DNA of 64,000 nt from Arachnopeziza araneosa (taxonomy: Eukaryota > Ascomycota > Leotiomycetes > Helotiales > Arachnopezizaceae): assembly GCA_003988855.1 (NCBI GenBank), contig QYAI01000029.1:1-64000 (forward strand), given 5' to 3'. Below are positions 1-11,900 of the stretch, one piece after another. How positions within the stretch are numbered: position 1 is the stretch's first letter; each line of letters begins with the position of its first letter. The notes beneath the pieces are model-generated. The model did not search any database and was not told where the DNA came from. It saw only the letters and a list, made by a program, of their open reading frames with translations. The position numbers and the translations under genes are program-made.

Positions 1-209
1 AGAGAAATAAATTTAAAAGAGCTAGAGATAAGGTGTTAGGGCAAAATGCGAAAATGCGATTCTTGGTTTTGGGCAAGTCGGGCATAAGGGGCCACCATAG
101 CTCCGATCTCGGACCCGAATCATCCCAGCGATTCAACTTTCTTTCATCATCCCAACTTCTTTTCTACAACAACACAGACATGCGCCTGCTATAATACTTT
201 CCCTTCCCG

Positions 210-1072
210 ATGGCTGTATTCGCGATCAAGGCGGCTAGTCGCGCCGTCTTACGGCGATCGCATTTCCCTAGACAACCTCCCACGAAACGATACAATTCCA
301 ACAATGCCCCTCGCACTAAGATAGAAGATGACCCCACCAACAAAACATCAATACCAGTTGCCAGCACTATCCCACCTCTGCCCATCTGGCAGAGGCTTGG
401 GGTGATTTCCCGAGCTGGTCAGGCGTATGGCAGAAGCCAGAGAAAACGGCCATATACAACCCAGTTCTGCAGTTCGCTAGCAATATATTTCTTGGGGGAC
501 ATGTCAGCGCAGAATATCAATGGCGATGATTATGATCCCAGGAGAACTTTACGCGCTTTAGTTATCAGCGCAGGATCCTCGATTCCCAGTTATAAATGGC
601 GAGTTCTCTTCCCGGTTTTAGTCCTAAAAGGAAGCTGATTGTTCCGAGGTTCATGTGGCTCGGGAATAGCTTTAATTATTCATCCAAGATCCTTTCTCTC
701 ACGACTAAAGTAATTGTCAACCAGATTGTCTTCACCCCAATTTTCAATTCCTACTTCTTCGGCATGCAGTCTTTCCTCGCTGGAGATAGTCTTCCCCAGA
801 TATGGGAACGTATAACCCGAACGGTGCCTACATCTATCATGAACAGCTGGAAACTCTGGCCCGCTGTTACAGCCGTCAATTTCACATTCGTGGATCCTCA
901 ATATCGAAGTATATTTGCAGGGTTTGTGGCTATTGGGTGGCAGACATATCTGAGCTATTTGAATCGCAGAGCAGAGGTCGAGGGGGAGAAGGAGAGAGGT
1001 GGCGATGTGAGTGAGAAAACCGAGGTAAACCAAGAAGGGAAGAGAGATGTTGAACGTAGAATTCAGGCATGA
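210..1072 (+). CDS. Mpv17/PMP22-family membrane protein
   Basis: Exons 210-598 and 649-1072, 270 residues. The family (yeast Sym1, mammalian Mpv17/PXMP2) is a set of four-helix proteins of the mitochondrial inner or peroxisomal membrane. What I see: a basic, Arg-rich N terminus without acidic residues for about 30 residues, suggesting a mitochondrial presequence; the family's early RP-x-TTQ and GDMSAQ signature near residues 80-105; and the tryptophan-rich block SYKWFMWLG just after it, followed by KVIVNQIVFTP. The C-terminal tail is hydrophilic (EKERGGD). The two exons only join in frame if the intron uses a GC-AG donor (TG|GCGAGT at 599; branch GCTGATT; acceptor 648). That join restores the W-F pair expected in the family. 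Start chosen as the first Met in frame before the basic presequence. Function beyond membrane transport or channel activity cannot be read from sequence. Confidence 0.85.
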
Positions 1073-1761
1073 TAAAACATTTGGATAAATATTGGGTTGG
1101 ATAACATATGATACCATTTACATCAGTGGCGTTTAGATATAGACTTGGAAAAGTAGGCATATAGACAATTGCTTGACGTGGGTCACAGACAGCAAGAGGC
1201 TTTTTAAATGGTTAATTTATTGAAGATATATCTCCTGTCTTCAATAAAGCCCTTGTCGTAAATAGGATTGTCGGAGAGAGATGCTATATGATAATATAAC
1301 TTGATGTTCCCATTTAAACAAGTAAGACAAGACGGAAGTTGGATTTCTGAAAGATATTATGATCACAGTGTTGTGTTGGAGTTACGCCTGTGCCTTACCG
1401 GTAATCTAATGGAGAAGAGTTTGAAAAGACAAAACGGAAACAAATTTTATCCCGTTGACGAACTCATAACAAATTGGAAAGCTCTGATATTATTACAGGG
1501 AACGGAAAGGACGAATTACATGGAGAGATGTCTTGGAGTACGAAAATAAGTAGCTAGTCGGCGGTCTCACTGAATTTAAGATATGAGAATACAAATGTAG
1601 AAAGGCAGAAGAACTCGCAGCCTCTCAAAGACAAGACGAGGCACTCGCCTGGATTCAAGGATGGCACCTTATAAATTGAGAAGTAATAGGAAAGGGTGTT
1701 TGCTTTTGATCCAGAATTCAAATCTAGCGTCTAAGACTCTGCCAAGGATCCTAAAAATGTC
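1073..1761. other. Intergenic, convergent 3' ends
   Basis: AT-rich spacer between the Mpv17-type gene and the convergent DUF3445 gene. It contains an 82-codon open frame (1301-1549, plus) with no recognisable motif and no splice partners; I do not call it a gene. Confidence 0.6.
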
Positions 1762-3263
1762 TCAAAACGGATAGGTTCTCACCTCATCCTCCTTCTCCAC
1801 ATTCAGCCCATTCTCAACCTGCTCTTTGTGCTTCTGGTCCAGATACTCAAGTAACACCTCCTCGTACCTCTCCTTCCCCTTGTAGCGACTCACGTCGTCA
1901 CCCCAGCTCCGGACCGCGCCCGCCAATCTGCCGGGGACATATGGCTCCTCACAAATATCTGTAATTGGGTGGAAGTAGGTTCGGATAGTGAAAACGACCC
2001 CTCCACTTCGCGGTAAACGACGCAGAGTTTGTCGCTCCGAGCGGAAATAATGATGTTTAATGGCCTTATTTTTCTCGGCTGTGAACCAGCCTACTGTTCC
2101 TTCCGCGCCGTCCTCGTCGCCGATGCTGCTTGACCAGGCAAGGTCATCATCGACTTGAATGAAGTAGTTATTCTGTGGCTTGCGTTAGTAAATGCAGGGA
2201 GCCGCGGTCTTATATCATCAATTGGATTAATGTTGAAAAGTGAGAAGATGGTAATACATACTCTCTGGACTGGCCCGTTTGGTTGTACTCTTCTGAAAAA
2301 ATTCATCATCCCCTTTTCCAACTTCTCTTTGAAACCAGGTACATCTCCGCTAGTGTGAATGTCACTCAATGGCATGCCAAACTTATCCTCCAGCTTCCAG
2401 AAGCCAGCCAATAAAATACTACCGGCAAGTAGATAATATTGTCCATCTTCCTTCTCAAACATGATAGCCAAATCATCTTGCACCATGCGGCCAGCCATCT
2501 GCATAGGATCCTCGAGGAGGGGACGTTCAACGATGTTGAATGTTTCGCCTGTTACTATATTATCCATGCCTACGGGAGTGCGTTTGTATAGTGAGGGATA
2601 GCGCTCAGGGAGGTAAGAGCAGAATTCTTCAAGGAGTTCGACAGCTCCATCAAACGCTGAGGGATCGGTATGACTGCATTTTGAACCACGCTCCTTTATT
2701 CTTCGAGCTTTGTCGGCATGAAATTTCAAGTAGTGGTTATCCAGTTCTTCTAATAGTCAGCCTATATTTGTAACATCATGACAAAATATATTACCTATCC
2801 ATTCATCCCATTTCATGTTACGCAGACCCATGGTGATGTGGTTGGGTCCATGTCGGAAGGGACGATATGGGGATGGCTTAGTTGTGTGCACATTCCAATC
2901 TAAAGCTGGAGGTGCGGTTGGCCGCTTGAAATCCACAGGATCCCAAGCTGTTCAGGTCAGAGATGACAAAGGGTGTTGAGAGGTGTCCTGACCTCCAGGT
3001 GTTCTCGGTGGAGCTTTGTTCCAGGAAGCTCTTCTCTCAATATCTGGTGAGCGTGGCGGGAGATTTTGCTGCCTTCGGCTGTTGATGATTGAGACAAGCC
3101 GACCCGAGAGCCATGCTATGAGGGATATGAATAAGACGCCGTACACAATATCTTGCCGATTGCCGGTTGCTGCTTTCATCTGATCAAACATGTCCCCGGC
3201 TCGTGCGTGGTATTGGTGTAGTATAGAAGTCTTCATCTTGAATTGATTGCTGGCCAGAATCAC
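1762..3263 (-). CDS. DUF3445 / haem-dependent oxidative N-demethylase-like protein, membrane anchored
   Basis: Four exons: 3263-2993, 2947-2795, 2749-2262, 2172-1762 (440 residues; total divisible by three). The family (DUF3445, now HDOD alpha-like) includes a bacterial haem enzyme that oxidatively demethylates amines; most fungal members are uncharacterised. Visible family blocks: YRPFRHGPNHITMGLRNM (about residues 110-127), the NNYFIQVDDDLAWSSS block after the third intron, and the near-C-terminal RSERQTLRRLPRSGGVVFTI. An N-terminal hydrophobic helix (IVYGVLFISLIAWLSG, about residues 40-55) predicts a membrane anchor, followed by a Pro/Arg-rich spacer. The last intron (2173-2261) has a perfect TACTAAC branch site. 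A second Met at 3236 is a possible alternative start. The substrate is unknown. Confidence 0.82.
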
Positions 3264-4056
3264 AAGAATAGTGAAAAACTGGTAGGAAAAAAGACCACCT
3301 CAATTGATGCATTGTGAACACCAGCAGAACATATACACCAATGCCGGGTTAAAATGGTTTCTGATAAGGTCGAGGCCGCGGGGTGATGCCCCACAATGAT
3401 TTGCAGGATTTCAGGATTCTACCTCTTATCGCAAGTCTCCCGGGATCCGTTACCCCAAAATGGTTAATAAAATGAGCATCGAAGACAACCATCCGGCGCG
3501 AAAACAGACTGCATCGGGATTGTATACTCAAGTTCGTGCTCTCTGTGCGAAAACGAATGAGATCTGAAGTGTGGAGCTCTTTCTTGTCGAGCAAATAATT
3601 GGGTACTGAAGGTGACATAAGATTCTCACTGCAGTGGTAATAGGCCAATCACAAGTGTAAGCCAAAGACATAGGGTTGAGATCGACTTTGTAGACAGCTG
3701 ACGAATTCATGAACATTGCTTGAATAATGTACATCATTCGAGAAGCAGGATCGAAAAGTTTGAAAAGGACCTATTATTGAGATACAAACCATTGTAAGAA
3801 AATGTATCCTATTAAGCTCTAATCAAAGGAAGTTTAGCCACGTATTTGATAAATGTAAAAACATCTCAGCAAAACAAACACCAAAGAACAATAGCAGATT
3901 GAGAAAGTGGATACGATGGTGCTAAGAACTTCCCTAGACTAATTGGTTGATACTGAACTAAACAGGATCATTTCGAAATACTCGTTGACTTGATATCAGC
4001 ATTTAAGTTCATATGTACAGCATGGGTATCCAGCAAATTTACAAGATATATCGACA
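3264..4056. other. Intergenic, AT-rich
   Basis: About 0.8 kb upstream of the DUF3445 gene and downstream of NAF1. Open frames of 69-99 codons on the minus strand show no motif or composition typical of a gene. It should hold the DUF3445 promoter and the NAF1 3' UTR. Confidence 0.5.
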
Positions 4057-6459
4057 TTATGTGCCACGATTGTTCCTTCCGCCTCGCAGGTTCTGTTGAT
4101 TCCATGAACCGGTATTGCCGGGTTGGTTGTTTTTATTGAAGAAGGCAGGATTGATAAAAGCACCTGCTGGTAAGCTTGGTGGCGACCAATTGTTTTGCGC
4201 GCCTGGTTGTGGTTGGTATGGATTCGGTTGATAGCTTGGTTGTGGGTATTGTGGCCAGGACGGAAGTTGTGGCTGGTTTGGTGAGTATTGTGCTTGGTTT
4301 GGTGAGTATTGTTGGGGTGGAGCATTGTAGAAACTCGGAGTAGGCATAGCAACGGATGGATTGGGCGTTGGCTGTGGGAAATGTTGAGACTGGAACATTG
4401 GTTGAGAGAAGGATGTTGGGCTTGGTGAGTGCTGAAAGGTTGGTGAGGGTTGTGATTGTGGCGGAAGAGAAAATCCAGAGCTACTTCTGCGATCTTGGTT
4501 TCCTCCACGACCCCGACCTCGATCTCCCCTCCCTCTGCCTCGATCTCCTCGACCCTTTCCTCTATCACCTCTACCTCGACCTCTAAAGTAATCTCTATTC
4601 TGGTCGCGATTACTGTTCTGACTTCCAGTATAAGAACCTTCTTGAGGAGGCTCATTCCGTCCCACGGTGCTTGCATAACTTGCTGGTCTCGCAAGTGGCG
4701 TGTATAAACCATCATCGTTATCATCGTAGCTTAGTCCCTTACTAGCATCGTATGGTGTGTGCTGCTGGTGTAATGGATGGCCTCCACGGTTGGAATTTTG
4801 TTGCGTTTTGCCCCCTCTTCGTTCCATTTTCTTCTGCTTGACTCTTCGCTTATGCTCTGCCTCAGCTTCATCATCCGAGAATTCCATTTCTTCATCTCCA
4901 ATCTCTTCGTCGTGTAAATTAGAAGCATCTGAACCCTTGAAGGCTTTCAAAGCTTGAGTGAAGACAAAGGTAGAATGTCGCTCAGAGTAGTATATCTGTA
5001 CTCCACTTGACAAGCCTGCTGCTTTCAGTTCACCAGGATTTGTAAACAAGACAGAATAAAATGGTTGTTGCACTCGTCCAATGGTTTCGGCAACTACGCC
5101 AATAACAGTTCTATCGGTTAAACACAATACTGAACCGCTCTCAAGTACTCTATATTCTCCAGAAGTCTTGGCTTTGATGAGGAGAATATTGTCCACAATT
5201 TGATCTACTGCGCCAAGCTCTATAAGTGGCATATTCTCAGTGATAATAACGTCTGGTTTGGGAATGACCACCTCCGGTACTTCATTCTTGGTCCGCAGTT
5301 GTCCACCGGAGCCATTTGCTTTACCAATTCCTTCGTCATCTGAGTCGCCATCGCCCTTCATCAGAATTCTCGCTTGCTCTTCAGGGCTCAAAAGTTTATA
5401 TGCATTCTCACCCTCTTCACTTTCATCAGAGGAGCTATCGTCGCTGGAGGAATCATCTGAGGACGACTGAATTGGGGATGAATCAATTTCCCATTCTGGT
5501 TGATCTCCTTCAACATTTTCCGTATCAGCTTGGACCTCAGCGACGTGGGCTTCGGTAATGCTTTCAGGAACCGTTTCCGTATTGGGATCTTCAGTGTCTG
5601 TCATGTGCACATCACCATGTGATAGGACTATAACTTCTTGTATTTCAGGAACGTTTCCGGGCATTGTCTTCACAGGATGCTCGTTGATACTAGCAGAAAT
5701 CGCAGTCTTTTCTCTTATTGAAGAAATCTTCTCAGAGGCTATTTCGGCCAAAGTCCCCTGAGTTTCAGTCATTGGTAAATCTCTTTTCAGGGCGCCAGTA
5801 TCTTCTTTGACTTCAGGAACACTGCTGGGAGCAGTCGACCAGGGAAACTTTTTGGTATCAGTCATTTCCACATCTCCAACAGCCGCATGCTCAGCAGATA
5901 TTTTGCGAGCTTGCGCATCAGTTTCATAGACATGGTTCCATAGTCCAAGGCCAGGAATCACAGGTTTCGATTCTTTAATGTGTTCTATTGAAGCATGTGG
6001 AGGCGGGGTTGCCTGCACGCTGTCCTGAGGAATAACTGTAGAGCTGATTTTTCCTTGACTTGGGGTGGCGGCAACTTCCTTTCCAGCATCAGCCATTTCC
6101 GTGGTATTTATTTCATCATGTGTAGTATCATCGATGGGAAGTATCTCCGTCATAACTTCTTCCTTGGTCGTAGGTGGTGCCGCATCAAGTTGCGCAGAAG
6201 GTAAATCTATCGTCTTTGAAGGCGCTTCGGCGGGATCGAGACCTCCAAGCAGAGCTTCCAGGGCATGTGTTACAGATAAACTCGAGCCTTCATCTTGTTC
6301 TTCATTTTCGATTGGATCTAAGGTTTCTGTAGCCATTATTGAGGATTCTTCGATATTGTGTTTCTGTGATAGGGATTCAGCAATCTCAGGTTTGTTGATG
6401 CCTTCGCTCGAATCAATTGCTCTTGCACTTTCACTCGTCTCCAGGTTCTCGGTCGCCAT
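4057..6459 (-). CDS. NAF1: H/ACA snoRNP assembly factor NAF1
   Basis: Single exon, 800 residues. NAF1 binds the dyskerin/Cbf5 homologue and helps assemble H/ACA snoRNPs in the nucleus before being exchanged for GAR1. Order of parts: a long acidic, low-complexity N-terminal half; a Ser/Asp/Glu stretch around 335-350 just before the core; the Gar1/Naf1 beta-barrel at roughly 405-515 (LIELGAVDQIVDNILLIKA, VLCLTDRTVIGVVAETIGRV, YSVLFTNPGEL, GVQIYYSERHSTFVFT); an acidic-then-basic segment (EEMEFSDDEAEAEHKRR); repeated RGRGDRG units near 620-660; and a Gln/Pro/Asn/Tyr-rich tail. The domain order matches fungal NAF1. The C-terminal low-complexity tail is long and prion-like in composition. Start lies 209 bp from the divergent ALG9 start. 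Confidence 0.93.
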   Translation of the reverse strand: MATENLETSESARAIDSSEGINKPEIAESLSQKHNIEESSIMATETLDPIENEEQDEGSSLSVTHALEALLGGLDPAEAPSKTIDLPSAQLDAAPPTTKEEVMTEILPIDDTTHDEINTTEMADAGKEVAATPSQGKISSTVIPQDSVQATPPPHASIEHIKESKPVIPGLGLWNHVYETDAQARKISAEHAAVGDVEMTDTKKFPWSTAPSSVPEVKEDTGALKRDLPMTETQGTLAEIASEKISSIREKTAISASINEHPVKTMPGNVPEIQEVIVLSHGDVHMTDTEDPNTETVPESITEAHVAEVQADTENVEGDQPEWEIDSSPIQSSSDDSSSDDSSSDESEEGENAYKLLSPEEQARILMKGDGDSDDEGIGKANGSGGQLRTKNEVPEVVIPKPDVIITENMPLIELGAVDQIVDNILLIKAKTSGEYRVLESGSVLCLTDRTVIGVVAETIGRVQQPFYSVLFTNPGELKAAGLSSGVQIYYSERHSTFVFTQALKAFKGSDASNLHDEEIGDEEMEFSDDEAEAEHKRRVKQKKMERRGGKTQQNSNRGGHPLHQQHTPYDASKGLSYDDNDDGLYTPLARPASYASTVGRNEPPQEGSYTGSQNSNRDQNRDYFRGRGRGDRGKGRGDRGRGRGDRGRGRGGNQDRRSSSGFSLPPQSQPSPTFQHSPSPTSFSQPMFQSQHFPQPTPNPSVAMPTPSFYNAPPQQYSPNQAQYSPNQPQLPSWPQYPQPSYQPNPYQPQPGAQNNWSPPSLPAGAFINPAFFNKNNQPGNTGSWNQQNLRGGRNNRGT

Positions 6460-6668
6460 CTGAGAATTGGGTACGGTGTTGTGCTGAAGTTCGCAGAATT
6501 GGACTGTCGAGAAACTTTTCCTAGGCTGGCTCGGACATTTTTGAAGCTCGAGTTTAGCGCCAAATTTCGACAGGGGTGGGTAAACTACGTCAGCCTTGCA
6601 GGACCCTTCCGAAAGGAGACAGATATGTTGAGAGGAGAGTGTCAGAGTTTCATCCCTCAGCTCTCAAA
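6460..6668. promoter_or_regulatory. Bidirectional NAF1/ALG9 promoter
   Basis: Only 209 bp separate the start codons of divergent NAF1 and ALG9, so both promoters and both 5' leaders must overlap or abut here. No clear TATA box is seen. Confidence 0.6.
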
Positions 6669-8657
6669 ATGCCTCCAAAGGCAACCAAGAAGTTCGTTGC
6701 TCCCCGTGGAGGACCTGGCCATGTTGAACCCGGGTCAGAGCCAGCAAAGAAAAAGAAGTATATCTCCACAGTGAACATAAGAACCTCGCTGATATTTCGA
6801 AGACCTGCCACTCCTTTTGCAGTAAAGCCAATTGGAGCTTTTTATGTCTTTCTAGTTGCCAATATTCTCGCAGCGCTCTATGCGCCAATTCAGGACTGTG
6901 ATGAGACTTTCAATTACTGGGAGCCAGTACATTATATGAGCCATGGATACGGGTTGGAAACATGGGAATATTCGCCAGAATACGCCATTCGAAGCTGGCT
7001 CTACATATCGTTTCACGCGCTGATTGGGAATTTCAGACGAATCCTTCCCCGTCCGACAAAGGTATTTTCATTGGAAGCAAGTTGGGATGATGCTGATGAT
7101 TCCAGGTGGCAGAATTCTACTTCATTCGATATGGCCTTGCCTTTATCTGCGCCCTCTCTCAGACATTATTATTCCGAGTTATCAATAACACTTTGAATCC
7201 TCGAATCGCCCTTTTCTTTATGATGTCTATGATATTTAGCCCTGGCATGTTCCATGCTTCAGCGTCGTTTCTTCCTTCGAGCTTCGCCATGTATACAACA
7301 ATGATTGGCATATCTTGTTTTATGAACTGGAGAGGAGGTCTGAAGACATATCAAGGCATGACATGGTTTGCGGTCGGTGGGGTCATAGGATGGCCATTCT
7401 CTATGGTGCTATGTGCACCATACCTGTTCGAAGAAGTTGTGCTTGCGTTTTTGAGTAGCAAAGATGCTTTCATTGAAGTGATCTTACGATTCGTACGAGG
7501 CATTGTGGCTTCTTTGATTGTATTAGTATGTAAAGTTGCAATATTTTGGTAGACACTGTTGACATTGGATAGGCTTTCGAGTTTGTGATCGACGTTTTCT
7601 TCTATAAAAGACCAGTCGTTGTACCTTGGAACATTGTCCTCTATAACGTGTTCAGTGATCCGGGACGTGGCCCAGATATCTTTGGTACTGAGCCATGGCA
7701 CTTCTACATCAAGAACCTTCTTCTCAACTTTAATATCTGGTTCATCTTAGCATGCCTTGCTATGCCTCTATTTCTGATCCAGAAGATGTTTTCTCAATCT
7801 CAACAAAACAATACCATCTCTGGACTCCGCAGTATAATCTTTATGTCTCCATTCTACCTCTGGCTGTTTATCTTCAGCTTCCAGCCCCACAAAGAAGAGC
7901 GGTTCATGTACCCAGTATATCCATGTCTCGCTTTGAATGCCGCAATGGCCCTGCATATCATTCTCGCAGCATTTGGTCGGACCTCAGGTTTGGTGGGCAA
8001 GATTCCAGGGCGTCTAAAGCTCTTCGTTGTCAGTATCTTCGTCATTGCATCCGTCGACATCGGATTCGCTCGGATTTATGGTATAATATCTGGGTACTCT
8101 GCTCCCTTAAAGATCTACGAACCGCTCGAAACTATGGGGCACCCAGGAGATTTTATCTGTCTTGGTAAGGAATGGTACCGTTTCCCCAGTTCATACCATC
8201 TCCCAAGGAAGATGCACGCCAAATTTATCAAAAGTGAATTTGACGGATTGCTTCCTGGAGAGTTCTCTGAAGCGAAGACTGGGTTCGGGTTCTGGTCTGG
8301 TGCAAGACTTGTGCCTGGAGGGATGAACGACAGGAATATTGAGGATTTCGGGAAATATGTATGTTCTCTTCTTCAGCTCCATTCTCCCTTCAAAATTCTG
8401 ATTCGCATTAGGTCGACCTGAAAACCTGCAGCTTCCTAGTCGATACCTACTACCCCAACTCCACAGCATCTAAACTAGAACCACACTACATTCTTGATGA
8501 AGAAACGTGGGAGAAAGTCTCATGTAAGCCATTTATGGACGCATCGAAGACGCATCTCCTGTCAAGGACATTGTGGATCCCGGATCTTCCTTTCATACCA
8601 GAGGAATACCAAAGGAAATGGGGAGAGCACTGCTTGTTAAAAAGGAGAGGGAGGTGA
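6669..8657 (+). CDS. ALG9: ALG9, dolichyl-P-Man alpha-1,2-mannosyltransferase (GT22)
   Basis: Exons 6669-7061, 7106-7525, 7573-8358, 8412-8657; 614 residues, a normal length. ALG9 adds alpha-1,2-mannoses to the lumenal lipid-linked oligosaccharide in the ER before N-glycosylation. The GT22/GT-C lumenal loop motif DCDETFNYWEP lies at residues 74-84, followed by GYGLETWEYSPEYAIRSWLY, both typical of ALG9. Many hydrophobic helices follow (for example IALFFMMSMIFSPGMF, WFILACLAMPLFLI), and HKEERFMYPVYP, a conserved GT22 segment. The N terminus is basic and cytosolic (PKATKKFV, AKKKKY). All introns are 44-53 bp with GTATGT-like donors and join in frame. Transcribed divergently from NAF1. Confidence 0.93.
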
Positions 8658-8933
8658 GAAGATAAGGACGAGAAGGGTGGGTATGTATGATAGAATACGA
8701 AATTATTTTGAAAAGCAGGATTTGCATATAGATGGTCAATAGGTAGGGTCTCGGGAATAGAAATAAAATTGTTCTAGGATTCCTCCCGGCGTTGACAAGA
8801 AGTGGATATATGTCGCCAGATCTCTATAAAAGGAGTCTTGGCCTTCTATTCTCCTCCTAAACTTTCTTCCACCTTTCAATCTTTTCACCAATTTTCTGCC
8901 TCTACGCAGCCCAGGCTATCAAGGTCGTTCAGC

Positions 8934-11900
8934 ATGGTTCGTTGATCATTTTGATGGCTCGCGATACTGAAATATACTAACATTTGTTCAGGCGTTTCCA
9001 TGGGAACCTTCTGAGTGGTATGGGTATCCAATTCTTCTATTTCCTAGGTTTTCGAATGTTACACCTGAGAAGCCCAAATCAGCATCCAAATCAGCATCCA
9101 AAAAGATTGACTTTGCTGTCTACATCCCTCCAACAGCCCCGAGGCCAAAACTTATACTTCTCAAAGCACAAATCTCAGCATATGAAAAGTCCGGCCAACT
9201 TTCCAATGGCGTTCGCCTTTTCACCGGTACTGCTGCAGCGGGAAGCTCTCCATTATGGGCGGCTTACTTTTACTTCAAAGACACCGGTAACCTGAGAGAA
9301 TGGGTCAAAACAAAGTGTAAGTCTCGGCGCCCTTCAATTTGGAAAGACACTAACTCCCCTCTAAAGTGGATCCTGATACTATGGGCCCTCTCAGAACCGC
9401 AATGGATAACAATTTCGGGCCGAACAAGAACACAGATCAACTCCATCAGGAGCATATCTGGAAGTTTCTGACTCACATGAAGCCCATTCATCAGGGTTTG
9501 CTCCAGGCTGCTAGCTTCCCGGTGAATCATACCTCAATGATTACAGAGAGCGGAAGCCGTAATGTTGTTTGCATGAACTACATTATCTTTATGCAGGGTA
9601 TAATTCTCAAGTACCCGGAGCGTTTTATCAATGATAGCGCAGAGCAGCAATTAGAGGGGCATAGTGCAGAAAACTGGAATCGAGCATATTGGCTTATACG
9701 TTACTGGCAAAAGAAATTCAAAAACCAGGAAGATGGAAAAGAATCCTCGAAAGAGGGCAAAAATGCCGATGCCTCTCCTCTGTACTTTATTACTGAAGAG
9801 GACATTAGCAACATCGATAGTGAAATTGCTCTCGATGACGATGAAGACGCACTCTATGCGGAAGAAATTGAAGCGCATAAGAAGGAGGTTTCAGATGCGC
9901 TACAATCTTTTATAGATGACCCTCCTGTGACTTTGCAGGAGGAGCAAGCAAATATGGAGATCTTTGAAAAATTACATGCGACTCTCAATAGCAGCCAAAA
10001 TGCCAACCAAAAAGTTGGTCCGAAACCTTTGGATCGGCAACCTCTCTCCGAGGCCCAGATTACGAGGTTCCATTTGAGAAACAATGAACGAGTCGCCCAG
10101 TTTATTCTCTATGGCGGCAAAAATGATGCCACGCTGGAGCCGGGTGTGCAGAAGCAAGCAGATCAGAATTCTAGACATAGAGAAGCCCTTTTGGACGACC
10201 AAGAAGAGCATTCAAGCGAAGCTAAATTTTTCGAGACTCTGAAGCTCCAGTCAAGTGCCTCCGCAAAAACCCTGTCTTATGGTGAGAGTTACGCATTTAT
10301 TGGCATTGACGGTACCGATCACAAAAACATCACAATCGAGGGCTCTCCGATCAAACTCAAGCCCCACCAGGGTATAGGTAATCACTTACAATCACTCTAA
10401 CTATAATTTTTCAGCAACACATACTAACAGAGTGATTAGATGCGGCCTGGATGCTTCACATGGAATCGTCACCTATCAAGGGTGGCCTTCTTGCAAATGA
10501 ATGTGAATCCGGCAAAACCGTCATTTGCCTCCTAGTAATTTACACGAGCCATGTCTTTCTTACCAAGACACCAGGATCTACCCACCGGGTGACTCTTGTG
10601 GTTGTGCCAGCCGCTGCCATTGATGTTTGGTACAATGACTGGCAAAAGTTCTTCAAGAATCTTTTGATTTGCAAACTGTTCTATGGGACAAGCCTCAATA
10701 CCGACCCCGACCGCGAAAAAAATCATATTGAGAATTTGGAGGCGTTGAATGCGTTTTTGAAGAATGTTGATACGAATGATCCGAAGGTATGACAGCCTAG
10801 GTAGGCCATCAAAGGCAGGGTCGCTCTAACTGCTATTTAGACAAGCCAAACTTTCATCCTCACATCATATAGAACTTACAGCAGTCAAGCCTTGAGAAAA
10901 ACGAGGGTTCGGGTAGTAGAAGATCTAGGGGATGAAATGGAAACAGATGATCATAGTCGTGGTCATGATGGAGATGATGAACCTAACGAAGATGGAGATG
11001 ATGAGCCCGACGAAGACGGAGATGATGAACACATCCGACAGCAGGACGCTGAAGATGTCGACCCTGAAGACAAGGAAGCCCTGAAAGCTGTCCCCGAAAA
11101 GCAGCATTACACACTTTTGATTACAATCAAGCACAAAATCGGACGCATAATTTGCGACGAGTGCCACTTCATCAAAAACCCACAGACCCTAGGGGCTACG
11201 GCGGTACTCAAGACTCACGCTGAAATATGATGGGATTGCAGCGCGACCCCAATTATGAACCGTGTTACGGATCTCAGGGGATACCTGATTCAGCTGGCGA
11301 AATCCAACAGGATTGGCTTGATACTCCCTCAAGGTTATGACATTCTACATATGTACAAAGAGGGCTACGATCCAAAAACAGGTCTTATCAACGGGAAGAT
11401 GCCTGAGATCGACGACAACGATGCCCCCCCAGACGCAAATATAGCCGAAGATTTGTGTATTCTTCCACCAAGAGAACAGGATGCCAAGGCCGAAAACTTC
11501 ACCGCGCAATCGATAACGGCTGCAAATATTGGATGCTGTGTCCCGAAGCATATCGGAAAATAAATCTGGTAACAAAATGGGAAGATGCAGCAGACTCTCG
11601 ACAAGTCCTCAGACCTATCTTAAAACTCATTATGAATCGCCGTATCCTTTCCAATCCAATCGACCTTGGAAATGGAGTGCAATTCATCCCTAGCCAAGAA
11701 ATTCCAATATATCACATTACAACTGTGGAACTCAAGCCTGCAGATGAGTGGCAGCGTGGATATGACAATCGGACCCGGGACTACAAATCCAAGCTCAACC
11801 TCCCAAGTAGTTCTTTTGATCCTGCAGCTGTGATAAAAAATGGGAACACAGATAGCGGTGGCACGCTGAATTACTACTCGCTAAGAGGTCTTCTCGCCGT

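Noticed and set aside
1301..1549. 82-codon plus-strand frame after the Mpv17-type gene
   Set aside because: No motif, AT-rich, inside a probable 3' intergenic spacer, and no splice partners.
3996..4724. 242-codon minus-strand frame overlapping NAF1
   Set aside because: It is a shifted reading of the low-complexity NAF1 3' half and has no domain of its own.
11205..11240. Possible intron removing the in-frame TGA of the SNF2-like gene
   Set aside because: It would be under 40 bp and would delete the conserved residues just before CSATPIMN, which are readable through the stop.
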